DNA from: Bacillus aquiflavi
GTDB lineage: Bacteria; Bacillota; Bacilli; Bacillales; Cytobacillaceae
Assembly (NCBI RefSeq): GCF_019915265.1
Contig: NZ_CP082780.1
Coordinates: 2,666,001 to 2,730,000 of the forward strand
Direction: 5' to 3'
DNA length: 64,000 nt
The position numbers were made by a program, and so were the translations under genes. Shown here piece after piece: positions 47,917 to 55,956 of the stretch. Below the pieces are notes generated by a model. It was not told the origin of the DNA and made no database searches. It saw only the letters and a program-made list of their open reading frames with translations. Numbering within the stretch: position 1 is the stretch's first letter; each line of letters starts with the position of its first letter.

Positions 47917-48252
47917 ATGAATTGGAAAACGCTGCTTGCCGGATTAGGAATTGGATTTATTGGCGGTTATTTAACGAAAGGGCTAATTGATGAAAAATCA
48001 ACTATTTCACCTGAAAAAGTATTAGACAACGTTAAAGCCGCTTTTAAAAAAGAAGGGCCGATCACTGGATCATGGATTCAAATACAATCCGAGCCTTATG
48101 TATCGAAACAGCTTCAGTATGAAGTTTTTAAAGGTGGAATTTCTCGAAATCACAATGGAGAAAAAGAACAGTTTGAATTTATAGCTGATGCTTCAACAGG
48201 AACTGTTATCGATCTTTATCCGATACAAATAGAAAAATCCCTTTCAAACTAA
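47917..48252 (+). CDS. ytzB: PepSY-domain small protein YtzB
   Basis: A 111-residue protein with an N-terminal hydrophobic segment (TLLAGLGIGFIGGYLTKGLI) and a PepSY-like domain (GPITGSWIQIQSEPYVSKQL ... FIADASTGTVIDLYP). PepSY domains are thought to inhibit proteases near the membrane; the role of this one is not known. The start at 47917 has GGAGGTG 8 bp upstream. It is divergent from ytoP, as in B. subtilis. Confidence 0.88.
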   Translation: MNWKTLLAGLGIGFIGGYLTKGLIDEKSTISPEKVLDNVKAAFKKEGPITGSWIQIQSEPYVSKQLQYEVFKGGISRNHNGEKEQFEFIADASTGTVIDLYPIQIEKSLSN

Positions 48253-48280
48253 TTGTTAAAAGAAGCTACTCCTTAAAAGA

Positions 48281-48522
48281 AGGTCGGGACAAAACCATTT
48301 TAATCAAAGATAAATCCGAACAATGAGATAGTTAGTGCTTATATCCCGCTCCGGAAATATACTTCGCTTTCCGCAGGCAACGCCTCAAACTCGGAAGCAA
48401 AAACCGCTTCCTGCGGGATTTTCAGCTGTTGCTTTTCCCGCAGGAGTCTACGTATATTTTCTCCGCTGAATGAGCATATCGTTCGTTTTTAGAGTTGATT
48501 GTTTTTAGTTATGTCCCAACCT
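48281..48522. repeat. 242-bp palindromic intergenic repeat
   Basis: The ends AGGTCGGGACAAAACC and TAGTTATGTCCCAACCT are inverted copies. Inside, GCTCCGGAAATATACTTCG pairs imperfectly with TACGTATATTTTCTCCGC. A central GAAGCAAAAACCGCTTC and TTCCTGCGGGA / TCCCGCAGGA form strong stems. The whole can fold as one long hairpin. From memory, elements with the TCCTGCGGGA core are common between genes of Bacillaceae. No transposase is inside, so it is MITE-like. Confidence 0.75.
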
Positions 48523-48653
48523 CTTTTAACTAGAGTTGAAATAGCAAGCGCTTTCAATGAACTATTCACCTTGTCCAAAACTAATCTTATATAGTTAACG
48601 TCTCTTAAGCTAGTACTGTGCTTTTTAACTAGCAGAGCAGTTTTTCCACTTAA

Positions 48654-49502
48654 TTACGGACGTACTCTTTTAATATGATCTTCTATGATTTTTCCATCAT
48701 GATCCCACTTAATGGCACGATAATATGCATCATGATAAAATGTAAACCAAGCACTTTGTTTTAAACCATATTCCATCCACTTTTTTTTCCCTTTAATTGA
48801 ATCCATTGGATAGTCATCGTATGCCATGACCCAGAGAACATTGTTATGGGCATGAGTAGGCATTAAATCAGCCATGTGAACAGCAGTTTCATCCTCATCT
48901 TGTATGATAACAACTGAATGGCCATCACTATGCCCCCCTGTATGAATCATCTTAATTTTATCTTTGAATGACCATTCTCGTTCAAATGATTCAACCTGTC
49001 CTTCAACAGCCTCCCAATTTTCTCTCCAGTATGTATTTTGTGAGCGAATATTCGGATGACGCATTTCATTCCACTCTACAACTGAAGTAATAATTTTAGC
49101 GTTTGGAAAAACTGATACATATTCGCCATTATGTAACTTTGTTAAACCGCAAGCATGATCAAAATGCATATGAGTCATAATGACATAATCAATGTCAGAA
49201 GGAGATAATCCAAGCTTTATTAATGATGTTTCTACACTAGATTCCTCTGTTACACAAAAATTACGCTTTTGCTTATCATTCATTTTCCCTTTCCCAATTC
49301 CTGTCTCCATTAAAAAATTGATTCCCTCATACTGGATTAAAATTGGATCTGTTCGCAATTCAATTTGATTATTTTCATTGTGAGGGTATTTTTTCGTCCA
49401 AAGCGGTTTCGGAACTACTCCAAACATCGCTCCCCCATCTAAATGAGTAACTCCTCCATTAAGCCATGTTAGCTTTATTTTCCCTATTGTAAGCTTCTCC
49501 AT
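48654..49502 (-). CDS. ytnP: Metallo-beta-lactamase-fold quorum-quenching lactonase YtnP
   Basis: A 282-residue metallo-beta-lactamase-fold hydrolase. The zinc motif [17 protein letters not shown] lies near 105-121 (HxHxDH). Later ligands are in [30 protein letters not shown], and the late histidine [15 protein letters not shown]. subtilis YtnP opens lactone signals of Streptomyces, so signal lactone degradation is likely. Start [11 protein letters not shown] at 49502 follows GGAGGTAG; the frame extends ten codons upstream without an RBS. Confidence 0.92.
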   Translation of the reverse strand: MEKLTIGKIKLTWLNGGVTHLDGGAMFGVVPKPLWTKKYPHNENNQIELRTDPILIQYEGINFLMETGIGKGKMNDKQKRNFCVTEESSVETSLIKLGLSPSDIDYVIMTHMHFDHACGLTKLHNGEYVSVFPNAKIITSVVEWNEMRHPNIRSQNTYWRENWEAVEGQVESFEREWSFKDKIKMIHTGGHSDGHSVVIIQDEDETAVHMADLMPTHAHNNVLWVMAYDDYPMDSIKGKKKWMEYGLKQSAWFTFYHDAYYRAIKWDHDGKIIEDHIKRVRP

Positions 49503-49598
49503 AACTACCTCCAAAAAATGATCTTTTTTCACTATATTTTATCACTTTTCAAACTCTTTTGAAAATAATTAATCTTAAACTGTTCTAATCTTTATAAA

Positions 49599-49646
49599 GA
49601 CAGTTAAATCTCACTCCATTTTTAATGTGAAATCTTAACTGCCCTT
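49599..49646 (-). terminator. Terminator of trmB
   Basis: Imperfect stem GACAGTTAAATCTCAC / GTGAAATCTTAACTGCC followed on the minus strand by TTTAT. It is about 30 bp after the trmB stop. Confidence 0.7.
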
Positions 49647-49676
49647 TATTTAAAAAATGGTCGTCTTTTTTGGTTT

Positions 49677-50345
49677 TCATTTTTGGGACAAATTGCTTCC
49701 AGTGCAAGAACAATATTTTACTTCACAACGATATATTCGATTACCTAATGAAGAGAACTTTTCTTCATATTCAGTCATAATATTTTTTTCAAAATGACTA
49801 GAATGTAAATCCAAACTGATAAATTTTAATAACAAACCATACTCTGAGAAACTTAATAAAGAGTACTCAAATAAACCTTGATTATCTGTTTTAAAATGAA
49901 TTTCTCCCTCGTCTACAAGAATATTTTCATATATTCGAAGAAAATTATTATGCGTTAATCGGCGCTTTTCATGACGGTTTTTTGGCCAAGGATCAGAAAA
50001 ATTTAAATAAATAAGCTGAACTTCCCCTTTAGAAAAAACGTCCGTTAATTCAGCTGCATTAATATTTAATAATTTAATATTTGGCAAATCAAGTTCAATT
50101 AACCGATCTAATGCCGAAACAATGACACTTTTTTGAAGCTCAATCCCTATATAATTAATGTGTGGATTCGTCTTTGCCATTTCAGAAATGAATCGGCCTT
50201 TTCCCGTACCAATTTCGATGTGTAAAGGCTGATCTTTACTGAACACTTTCGTCCATGAACCTTTATATCTTTCCGGGCAAGAAATATAATATTCAGGATA
50301 TTGCTCTAGCTTTTCCTTTGCCCATGGTTTATTTCGCAAACGCAT
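49677..50345 (-). CDS. trmB: tRNA (guanine-N7)-methyltransferase TrmB
   Basis: TrmB methylates G46 in the tRNA variable loop using SAM. The 222-residue protein has the SAM motif [20 protein letters not shown] (about 41-60), [18 protein letters not shown], and the catalytic/tRNA-binding block [20 protein letters not shown] (about 112-131). [20 protein letters not shown] lies at the end. It starts at 50345 after AGGGGTGG. It lies between ytnP and ytzH, as in B. subtilis. Confidence 0.96.
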   Translation of the reverse strand: MRLRNKPWAKEKLEQYPEYYISCPERYKGSWTKVFSKDQPLHIEIGTGKGRFISEMAKTNPHINYIGIELQKSVIVSALDRLIELDLPNIKLLNINAAELTDVFSKGEVQLIYLNFSDPWPKNRHEKRRLTHNNFLRIYENILVDEGEIHFKTDNQGLFEYSLLSFSEYGLLLKFISLDLHSSHFEKNIMTEYEEKFSSLGNRIYRCEVKYCSCTGSNLSQK

Positions 50346-50495
50346 GTTGCCACCCCTAAAATTTAATCAATACAAACAATATCATGCACAATTTAAGCAT
50401 GCAAGTAAAATAATAAAAACACGTATAAACAAAAAAGGAATCCATAACCTATGAATGAATTCCTCTTTCGTTCTTAGTTTTATGTATGAAAGGAT

Positions 50496-50783
50496 TTGAT
50501 CGCTCTGCCATTAAATTACGAAGATCAAATAAACTTATTAACATATATATTAAAAAATCATCAAGCCGATTGTTGTGGATCACCGTCAGAGTATGAACAG
50601 TTGGGTCGTTTAGTCAAATCGTTAACACTAAACTGCAATATTGATCAATCTGTTAAGTCAGTCTTAAAAGAAATAGAGGAATATAGTCAAAACGGGCTGA
50701 ACTCAACAAATATCAATCAACATATTGAGAATTACCAAATGACATTATCTCAATGGGTTTCAAGCTTTAAAAATTTCTCTTAA
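50496..50783 (+). CDS. ytzH: YtzH-like protein
   Basis: A 95-residue acidic protein of the YtzH-like family. It has PLNYEDQINLLTYILKNHQA, CCGSPSEYEQLGRLVKSL and EYSQNGLNSTNINQHIENY. The function is unknown. The TTG at 50496 lies only 1-2 bp after AAAGGA, too close. The family usually begins with the MPLNY motif, which here would be a CTG at 50505 with a better spacing of 10 bp. It is convergent with ytmP; the two stops are 3 bp apart. Confidence 0.78.
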   Translation: MIALPLNYEDQINLLTYILKNHQADCCGSPSEYEQLGRLVKSLTLNCNIDQSVKSVLKEIEEYSQNGLNSTNINQHIENYQMTLSQWVSSFKNFS

Positions 50784-50786
50784 AGT

Positions 50787-51563
50787 TTACGGTAACACAA
50801 CGTCTAAATACTCAATCCAGTAATTCATTTCTTGAAATCGATTTTTATCTTTATGCCATTGAATTGAATAAAGTGTTTGTGAAATCACATACCACTTCAT
50901 TCGAAGCTTTAAATGGTCAGATAACTTTATCCCATATTTTTCAAGCCATGTTTCCCAATTACTTTGATCAATGTACCAATAAAGTAATAAACCTAAATCA
51001 ATTGCGGGATCGGCAATCATTGCTCCGTCCCAATCAATTATATATAATTTATTTGTTTTTGATAAAAGCCAATTATTATGATTTACATCACAGTGGCAAA
51101 CAACTTTATCATTTGATTGAATATTTGATACTTCCTCTTCTAAAAAATGAAGAGATTTCTTTATTGCTTCAAGCTCGATTAATTCTTGTTCCATTTCAAG
51201 TTGAATTTTCAACAACAGCTTTTCGGGCTGAAGAGGTGTTTTTCCCAAACGTTTTAACATAGAAAGTAACGGTTTTGAACAATGAATTTTCCTTAACAAC
51301 TTTGCCACACGTATGTCATTCATTTCTTCATGTTTTAGCTCTCGACCGTTTAACCATTGTTGGGCAGTAATGACATCGCCATTTTCTAATCTTTTTGTCC
51401 ATACAAGCTTTGGGACAATTCCTTCTGCCGAGAGTACTGCTAAAAACGGAGAAGAATTACGTTTTAAAAATAATTTTTGTTCTTTATGTTGAGCAAAAAA
51501 AGCTTCTCCTGTCGCTCCTCCAGCAGGGAAAATATCCCAATCTTGACCTAATAAATGTTCCAA
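50787..51563 (-). CDS. ytmP: APH/choline-kinase-family phosphotransferase YtmP
   Basis: A 258-residue member of the aminoglycoside/choline kinase fold. The catalytic loop is VVCHCDVNHNNWLLSKTNKL (about 155-174), with the metal-binding YIIDWDGAMIADPAIDLGLL following. The N-terminal ATP-binding part has QKLFLKRNSSPFLAVLSAEG. The substrate is unknown; antibiotic modification is not implied. The start is TTG at 51563, and the upstream spacing is not ideal. A sigma-A-like promoter lies about 180 bp upstream. Confidence 0.9.
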   Translation of the reverse strand: MEHLLGQDWDIFPAGGATGEAFFAQHKEQKLFLKRNSSPFLAVLSAEGIVPKLVWTKRLENGDVITAQQWLNGRELKHEEMNDIRVAKLLRKIHCSKPLLSMLKRLGKTPLQPEKLLLKIQLEMEQELIELEAIKKSLHFLEEEVSNIQSNDKVVCHCDVNHNNWLLSKTNKLYIIDWDGAMIADPAIDLGLLLYWYIDQSNWETWLEKYGIKLSDHLKLRMKWYVISQTLYSIQWHKDKNRFQEMNYWIEYLDVVLP

Positions 51564-51691
51564 AATTGTTCACCTTCAATTATTTGCGATTTCCTAACAG
51601 CCCCGAATTTAAGATATGTATTATAATTTAATAATGATGACAATGGCAATTTTTCACGATCGATAGCAGTTAGAATAAAAAAGACAGCCAT
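51548..51691 (-). CDS. Possible 47-residue membrane peptide in the ytmP leader
   Basis: A frame beginning ATG at 51691 encodes a hydrophobic start (MAVFFILTAIDREKLPLSS) and overlaps the ytmP start by 16 bp. The same frame is open further upstream (PIGDKIYKIAVVTLIIT). No RBS is visible, so it may be a leader peptide, a decayed gene, or chance. I recognise no family. Confidence 0.25.
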   Translation of the reverse strand: MAVFFILTAIDREKLPLSSLLNYNTYLKFGAVRKSQIIEGEQFWNIY

Positions 51692-51729
51692 CGTAATAAT
51701 CAATGTTACAACAGCTATCTTATAAATTT

Positions 51730-51760
51730 TATCTCCAATAGGCTTTTTTCGTCAAGTGTA
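51730..51760 (-). promoter_or_regulatory. Possible sigma-A promoter upstream of ytmP
   Basis: On the minus strand TTGACG, 18 bp, TAAAAT. It is plausible as the ytmP promoter; the spacing is one base over the ideal. Confidence 0.45.
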
Positions 51761-51884
51761 TACGAGAAACTCATATTATATATAATGAAATTAAACAGTG
51801 TCAATCATTTTGTGAACTGCTCGCCACTTCTCTCTCTTACGAGTTGATTGAAGTGGGAACTTCTCGACTTAATTTCCCCACTAC

Positions 51885-52234
51885 TATGCGTTACTTATTC
51901 TTCCAATGTGCAGAACCTTTCTTACGTTTAGACGGAATACGTTGTGCTTTTTCTGAATTTATACGATAGCAACGACGATCATTGGCTTTTTCATTCTTAC
52001 TACTCACATCTCAGCAAAATATAACCCAACAACATGTTCTATCGCTTTAGGCTGAATGTCTTTTTCATATTCTGCTCGTACAGACACATAATATGTTCCT
52101 GTCTTTGTTTTGGAAATCGTACATACATAATTTTAACTTGAAATTTTCATGGATTTCATTATGTTGTTTGAGTTTTACTCATTTCAGTTTTGGTAATTGA
52201 TATGACCGTCTTGCAATTTGTTTTGCTTAGTCAT
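51885..52234 (-). pseudogene. tnpB: Remnant of TnpB (RNA-guided nuclease of IS605)
   Basis: An ATG at 52234, with AGTGAGGTGAATAG upstream, begins MTKQNKLQDG. A neighbouring frame shows IARRSYQLPKLK, the usual TnpB start. After stops and a deletion, TYYVSVRAEYEKDIQPKAIE and HVVGLYFAEM appear, where the RuvC aspartate expected in VVGLD is replaced (LY). A last piece, KKGSAHWKNK, corresponds to the region just after RuvC-I, and then the gene ends. About 100 of roughly 400 residues remain, so this is inactive. Confidence 0.75.
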
Positions 52235-52245
52235 ATCTATTCACC

Positions 52246-52644
52246 TCACTTTTGAGCTTGATTTTCGATATATTTCTTAATGGTATCGCTTGGTGCACTG
52301 CCTGTTGTTAGAAGGCAGAAACTTCTTGACCAGAACATCTCTTTCCAAAGTTTTTTTCTAATGTACGGAAAGTCTCTTTTTATCAATCGAGAACTAGCAC
52401 TCTTATAAGCATTAATGAACTTTGATAGTTCGGAGTTAGGATGTGCATTGAACAGGATATGGACATGATCTTTATCGTGATGCCATTCCACTAAAGTGAT
52501 ATTGTATTTACTTCCAATCTCAACAAACTTCCTTTTTGCAAAATCAGATATTTCAGTGTCAAAGACTTTTCTGCGATACTTTACAACCAACACAAGATGA
52601 TAACACATCGAGAACACCGAATGATTATTACTATCTAATTTCAT
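52246..52644 (-). CDS. tnpA: IS200/IS605 transposase TnpA (Y1 HUH)
   Basis: A 132-residue Y1-type transposase that cuts and joins single-stranded IS ends. The fold markers are SMCYHLVLVVKYRRKVF near the start, the HUH metal motif WHHDKDHVHILF (about 55-66) and the catalytic tyrosine in TIKKYIENQ near 126. Length and motifs are intact, so it could still be active. The start at 52644 has TTCAATGA-type spacing but only a weak RBS. It lies upstream of the tnpB remnant. Confidence 0.92.
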   Translation of the reverse strand: MKLDSNNHSVFSMCYHLVLVVKYRRKVFDTEISDFAKRKFVEIGSKYNITLVEWHHDKDHVHILFNAHPNSELSKFINAYKSASSRLIKRDFPYIRKKLWKEMFWSRSFCLLTTGSAPSDTIKKYIENQAQK

Positions 52645-52789
52645 TGATATATCAGTCCTTTATTCTATCTAATACTGATTATATCATTGGCTTTGGCTAA
52701 AGCCAATCGAATGCCCTTCACATTCCTTGAGGATGGGAGATTTCTTTCGGAAATCCGTTAAATGCCGTGATAACTTTCGATCATCAGTT

Positions 52790-53358
52790 TTAACTTTGTA
52801 ATCGAAAAACTTTTAACGGTTCATATTTCGGTACCTTTTCAATATTTGTTTTATATAGAACAACATGTTCAACAAAAAATTCTAATCGCTTTTTATTAAT
52901 TAAAGTGGAATTGATCATTTCTAGATCAAAATGTTCTATCCCTCTCCATTTACGTGCCAACGTTATGTGTGGACAAAATGGCCTCGTTTCTAATTGACAT
53001 CCAGCATTTATACATGCGTTATATACTTTTTTCTGTAATGAAAAATAAATCTTTTTTTTTCCTTTTCAACGTCTGCCCAAAATACACGAGGAGCTTGAAC
53101 GTTTCCGAAAATCCCCATTTTATTAACCGCCAACGTAAAACTTTCTTCAGCTTTCGTTGCAGCTTCTACATACTCGCATGTCAATGTAAGCTGATCATTC
53201 GATAATGCACCCAGAAACGCCAATGTTAAGTGATAATCCTCCATATGAACCCATTTAGAAAATGAAAATTGTTTTTTTAGCTTTTCACAGCAGTTATAAA
53301 GCTTGTATTTCACTTCTTTAGGTAGCTTTAGTGCGATAAAATAATGTGGATGCTTCAT
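52790..53358 (-). pseudogene. thpR: RNA 2',3'-cyclic phosphodiesterase ThpR (YtlP), frameshifted
   Basis: A 2H-phosphoesterase (LigT/ThpR family) of about 189 residues. The first HxT motif is EDYHLTLAFLGAL (near 41-53). The second, CPHITLARKWRG, is in a different frame. The frames part at an A9 run on the minus strand (53052-53060); a tenth A would join EKEKK to KIYFSLQKKVYNACINAG and carry on to the stop at 52790. Such a long homopolymer is a classic place for a read error, so the gene may be intact. It starts at 53358 after AAAGGAG, upstream of the IS605 element. Confidence 0.85.
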
Positions 53359-53436
53359 TTTCAGCTCCTTTCTAATCGTTATTTTATCAATAGTGATCTA
53401 ATGAGCCATCATCTAATTTTTGAATCATATAAGGTC

Positions 53437-54294
53437 TTATTCTAAGCCCCCGCATTGGTTAATAATTTCTTGTTTAAACAATTGTTGGAGTCGTTTTGTT
53501 GTAGATCCAGGTTTTCCAGCCCCAACTGCCTTTCCATCAACTTCAACAATTGGCATTACCTCAACTGTTGTCCCTGTTAAAAATATTTCATCTGCCTGAA
53601 ATAGATCGTGTAAAGTAAATGTTTTTTCTTCAAATGGAATCCCGTTATTATGACAAAGCTGTAGAACTTGTTGTCTCGTAATTCCATTTAAAATGAAATG
53701 ATTTGCTGGATGGGTTATGACTTTTCCATTTTTAACAATGGATATATTAGATAAACTTCCTTCTGTTACAATATCGTCGCGATACCCTATTGCCTCAAAA
53801 CATCCTGCTTCTTTTGCTTTTTGTTTAGCGAGCAAGTTGCCAAGTAAATTTAAGCTTTTAATATCACAACGAAGCCAGCGAATATCTTCATTTGTAATCG
53901 TTTTTACACCTGTTTCCATATCCGAAGCAGGGCGGGGAACAGTTCTTGTATAGGCTACATATGTAAGCGGTACATTCGAACTAGGAAAAGCATGACCGCG
54001 TGGGGAAACTCCTCTTGTAAACTGTAAGTAAACAGTTCCGAGGCGAAGCTTATTTTGCTCTACCAACTCTTCAAGCTGCTGTCCCATTTCTTCAAGTGTA
54101 TATGGCAGTTTCATTCCGATTTTTTCAGCACTTTCAATTAGACGATGTAAATGCTCATTTCTAGTAAACATTGTCCCGTTATAAACTCGAATTACTTCAT
54201 ATACACCATCACCAAATTGATATCCTCGATCCTCAATATCAATTTTTGCCTCTTTACGGTTCAATATTTCACCATCTAATATGACGTATTCCAT
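53437..54294 (-). CDS. dat: D-alanine aminotransferase
   Basis: Dat interconverts D-alanine and D-glutamate with 2-oxo acids, feeding peptidoglycan and poly-gamma-glutamate precursors. The 285-residue fold-type IV PLP enzyme has LDGEILNRKEAKIDIEDRGY and QFGDGVYEVIRVYNG at the start. The PLP lysine is in CDIKSLNLLGNLLAKQKAKE (about 145), with the phosphate-binding GITRQQVLQLC and EIFLTGTTVEVMPI later. Start MEYVILDGE at 54294 follows AAGGAG. It lies 37 bp downstream of pepV, so they probably share a transcript. Confidence 0.95.
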   Translation of the reverse strand: MEYVILDGEILNRKEAKIDIEDRGYQFGDGVYEVIRVYNGTMFTRNEHLHRLIESAEKIGMKLPYTLEEMGQQLEELVEQNKLRLGTVYLQFTRGVSPRGHAFPSSNVPLTYVAYTRTVPRPASDMETGVKTITNEDIRWLRCDIKSLNLLGNLLAKQKAKEAGCFEAIGYRDDIVTEGSLSNISIVKNGKVITHPANHFILNGITRQQVLQLCHNNGIPFEEKTFTLHDLFQADEIFLTGTTVEVMPIVEVDGKAVGAGKPGSTTKRLQQLFKQEIINQCGGLE

Positions 54295-54330
54295 TCTGTA
54301 CAACTCCTTATGTAGTTTAAATACTTTAAG

Positions 54331-55746
54331 TTAGCGAGCCAGTTCGTAAATGGCTTGAGCATAAATGGCTGTTGCTTTCAATAAATCATCAATCATTATA
54401 TATTCATTTTTTTGATGAGCAATATCAAGTCGCCCTGGGAATAGCGGTCCAAAAGCAACTCCAGATTTTAATGAACGAGCATAAGTTCCCCCGCCAATTG
54501 AAAGAAGTTCTGCTTTTTCTCCAGTTTGTTCTTCATATACTTTTTTCAAAGTTTGAATGAGAACATTCTCTTCATCAACATAATGAGGCTGCAAATCGGA
54601 AAAATGTGTTATTTTAAAATGAGACTTTTCTACTATTTCAGCCAAAATAGTAAACATTTTTTCAGCATCATTTGTCACAGGATAGCGGATACTTAAACCG
54701 AGCATACCACCAGCTTTATCCTTATATGACAGTACTCCTGCATTAATCGTAAGCTCGCCAGTAATATGATCGGAAAAAGCGACTCCTAGTTTCCTTCCTC
54801 TTGAATCATTCATAAAATATTGAGTAACAAATTGAAAATATTGTGCTGCTTGAGCTTCTAAATCCAACTTAGAGAGGAAAAGACTTAAATATAGCCCTGC
54901 ATTTTTTCCGTTTTCTGGCTCCATCCCATGAGCAGATACTCCTTCAACTTCTAGAATAAGATCGCCTTTATCAACATAATATTTGCTTTTTAAGGAATGT
55001 TCTTTTACAAACTGATCAAATTGTTGAATAATTTCAATCTGATTTCCATCAATATTTAATGAACATGTTGCAAAATCAGGTACCATATTTTTTCTTCTTC
55101 CTGCTGAGAAAGAAACGACTTCTATTTCATTCTCTTTCTTTTCGACTTGTACAGGCAGCTGGGCTAACTCAATATCTGCAACTCCCTTTTCGGCATAAAT
55201 AATAGGAAAATCAGCATCGGGGGCAAAACCCATTGTAGGCATTTCTTCATGTTGGAAATAATGCTCTACACACCGCCATTTACTTTCTTCATCAGTACCA
55301 ATAATCATTCGAACTCTTTTACTAATAGGTAAACCTAGCTCTTTCACAATTTTCATCCCATAGTAAGCAGCCAATGTAGGTCCTTTATCATCAATCGCAC
55401 CGCGAGCAAATATTTTTCCATCCCTAATTTCTGCCCCATATGGATCACTTGACCAACCGTCACCTTCTGGAACAACGTCAACATGACATAAAATTCCGAT
55501 TAATTCTTCCCCTTCGCCAAATTCTAAGTGACCTGCTAAATGGTCTACATTTTTAGCTTTAAATCCGTCTTTTTCACCGAGATTCAGCATAAATTGTAAA
55601 GCTTCTTTCACTCCTTCGCCAAGAGGTGCGTCTGGAGTAGCATTCTCTTCATCTAATACACTTTTAATTTTAAGCAGCTGCTGTGTGTCTTCAAGCAAGC
55701 TTGTCTTACTTTTTTCTACTTCTTTCATCCAATTGATTTCTTTCAC
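54331..55746 (-). CDS. pepV: Dipeptidase PepV
   Basis: A 471-residue M20-family zinc dipeptidase that hydrolyses a wide range of dipeptides in the cytoplasm. Metal ligands appear in LIGILCHVDVVPEGDGW (about 85-101), FARGAIDDKGPTLAAYYGMK (about 115-134) and MIIGTDEESKWRCVEHY. A late AHGMEPENGKNAG and GGTYARSLKSGVAFGPLFPG follow. I use the GTG at 55746 because AGAGGGGGA lies 7 bp upstream; the frame extends 17 codons further. It is upstream of dat, as in B. subtilis. Confidence 0.94.
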   Translation of the reverse strand: MKEINWMKEVEKSKTSLLEDTQQLLKIKSVLDEENATPDAPLGEGVKEALQFMLNLGEKDGFKAKNVDHLAGHLEFGEGEELIGILCHVDVVPEGDGWSSDPYGAEIRDGKIFARGAIDDKGPTLAAYYGMKIVKELGLPISKRVRMIIGTDEESKWRCVEHYFQHEEMPTMGFAPDADFPIIYAEKGVADIELAQLPVQVEKKENEIEVVSFSAGRRKNMVPDFATCSLNIDGNQIEIIQQFDQFVKEHSLKSKYYVDKGDLILEVEGVSAHGMEPENGKNAGLYLSLFLSKLDLEAQAAQYFQFVTQYFMNDSRGRKLGVAFSDHITGELTINAGVLSYKDKAGGMLGLSIRYPVTNDAEKMFTILAEIVEKSHFKITHFSDLQPHYVDEENVLIQTLKKVYEEQTGEKAELLSIGGGTYARSLKSGVAFGPLFPGRLDIAHQKNEYIMIDDLLKATAIYAQAIYELAR

Positions 55747-55774
55747 AAATAAATCCCCCTCTAAAAGTGAGTTT

Positions 55775-55882
55775 GATATCCGTTGACAAACACCCACCTA
55801 TATTCTATTATTCATTACACTTAGTTGTTAGTCTATGAACTGCTTTCTATTCGTTATCAAGTCTTTACTCAGCGTTTTTCGA
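55775..55882 (+). repeat. Degenerate copy F of the dispersed repeat
   Basis: CGTTGACAAACACCCACC, then CTATGAACTGCTTTCTATTC and GTTATCAAGTC, follow the order of the 110-bp family with many changes. It overlaps the pepV upstream region. It is the weakest member. Confidence 0.35.
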
Positions 55883-55956
55883 TTAAAACTATACGTTGAA
55901 ATGAGATATCCTTATCTTTATCATATAATGAATTTTAATTTATTTACACCTTTCAA

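Larger units (their letters stand above)
51840..52765 (-). mobile_element. IS200/IS605-family element with intact tnpA and decayed tnpB
   Basis: A single-strand transposing IS. The left-end hairpin ATTGGCTTT/AAAGCCAAT (52688-52709) lies upstream of tnpA. At the other end, AGTGGGGAA and GTTCCCACT form the expected right-end hairpin (about 51854-51887), followed by the characteristic CTTCAATC. tnpA is complete; tnpB is reduced to fragments. Exact cleavage sites cannot be fixed by eye. It interrupts the interval between ytmP and thpR. Confidence 0.8.

Noticed and set aside
48548-48561. AGCAAGCGCTTTCA, cre-like, between ytzB and ytnP
   Set aside because: The first conserved base is wrong and the site lies downstream of both neighbouring genes' coding ends; it may be chance.
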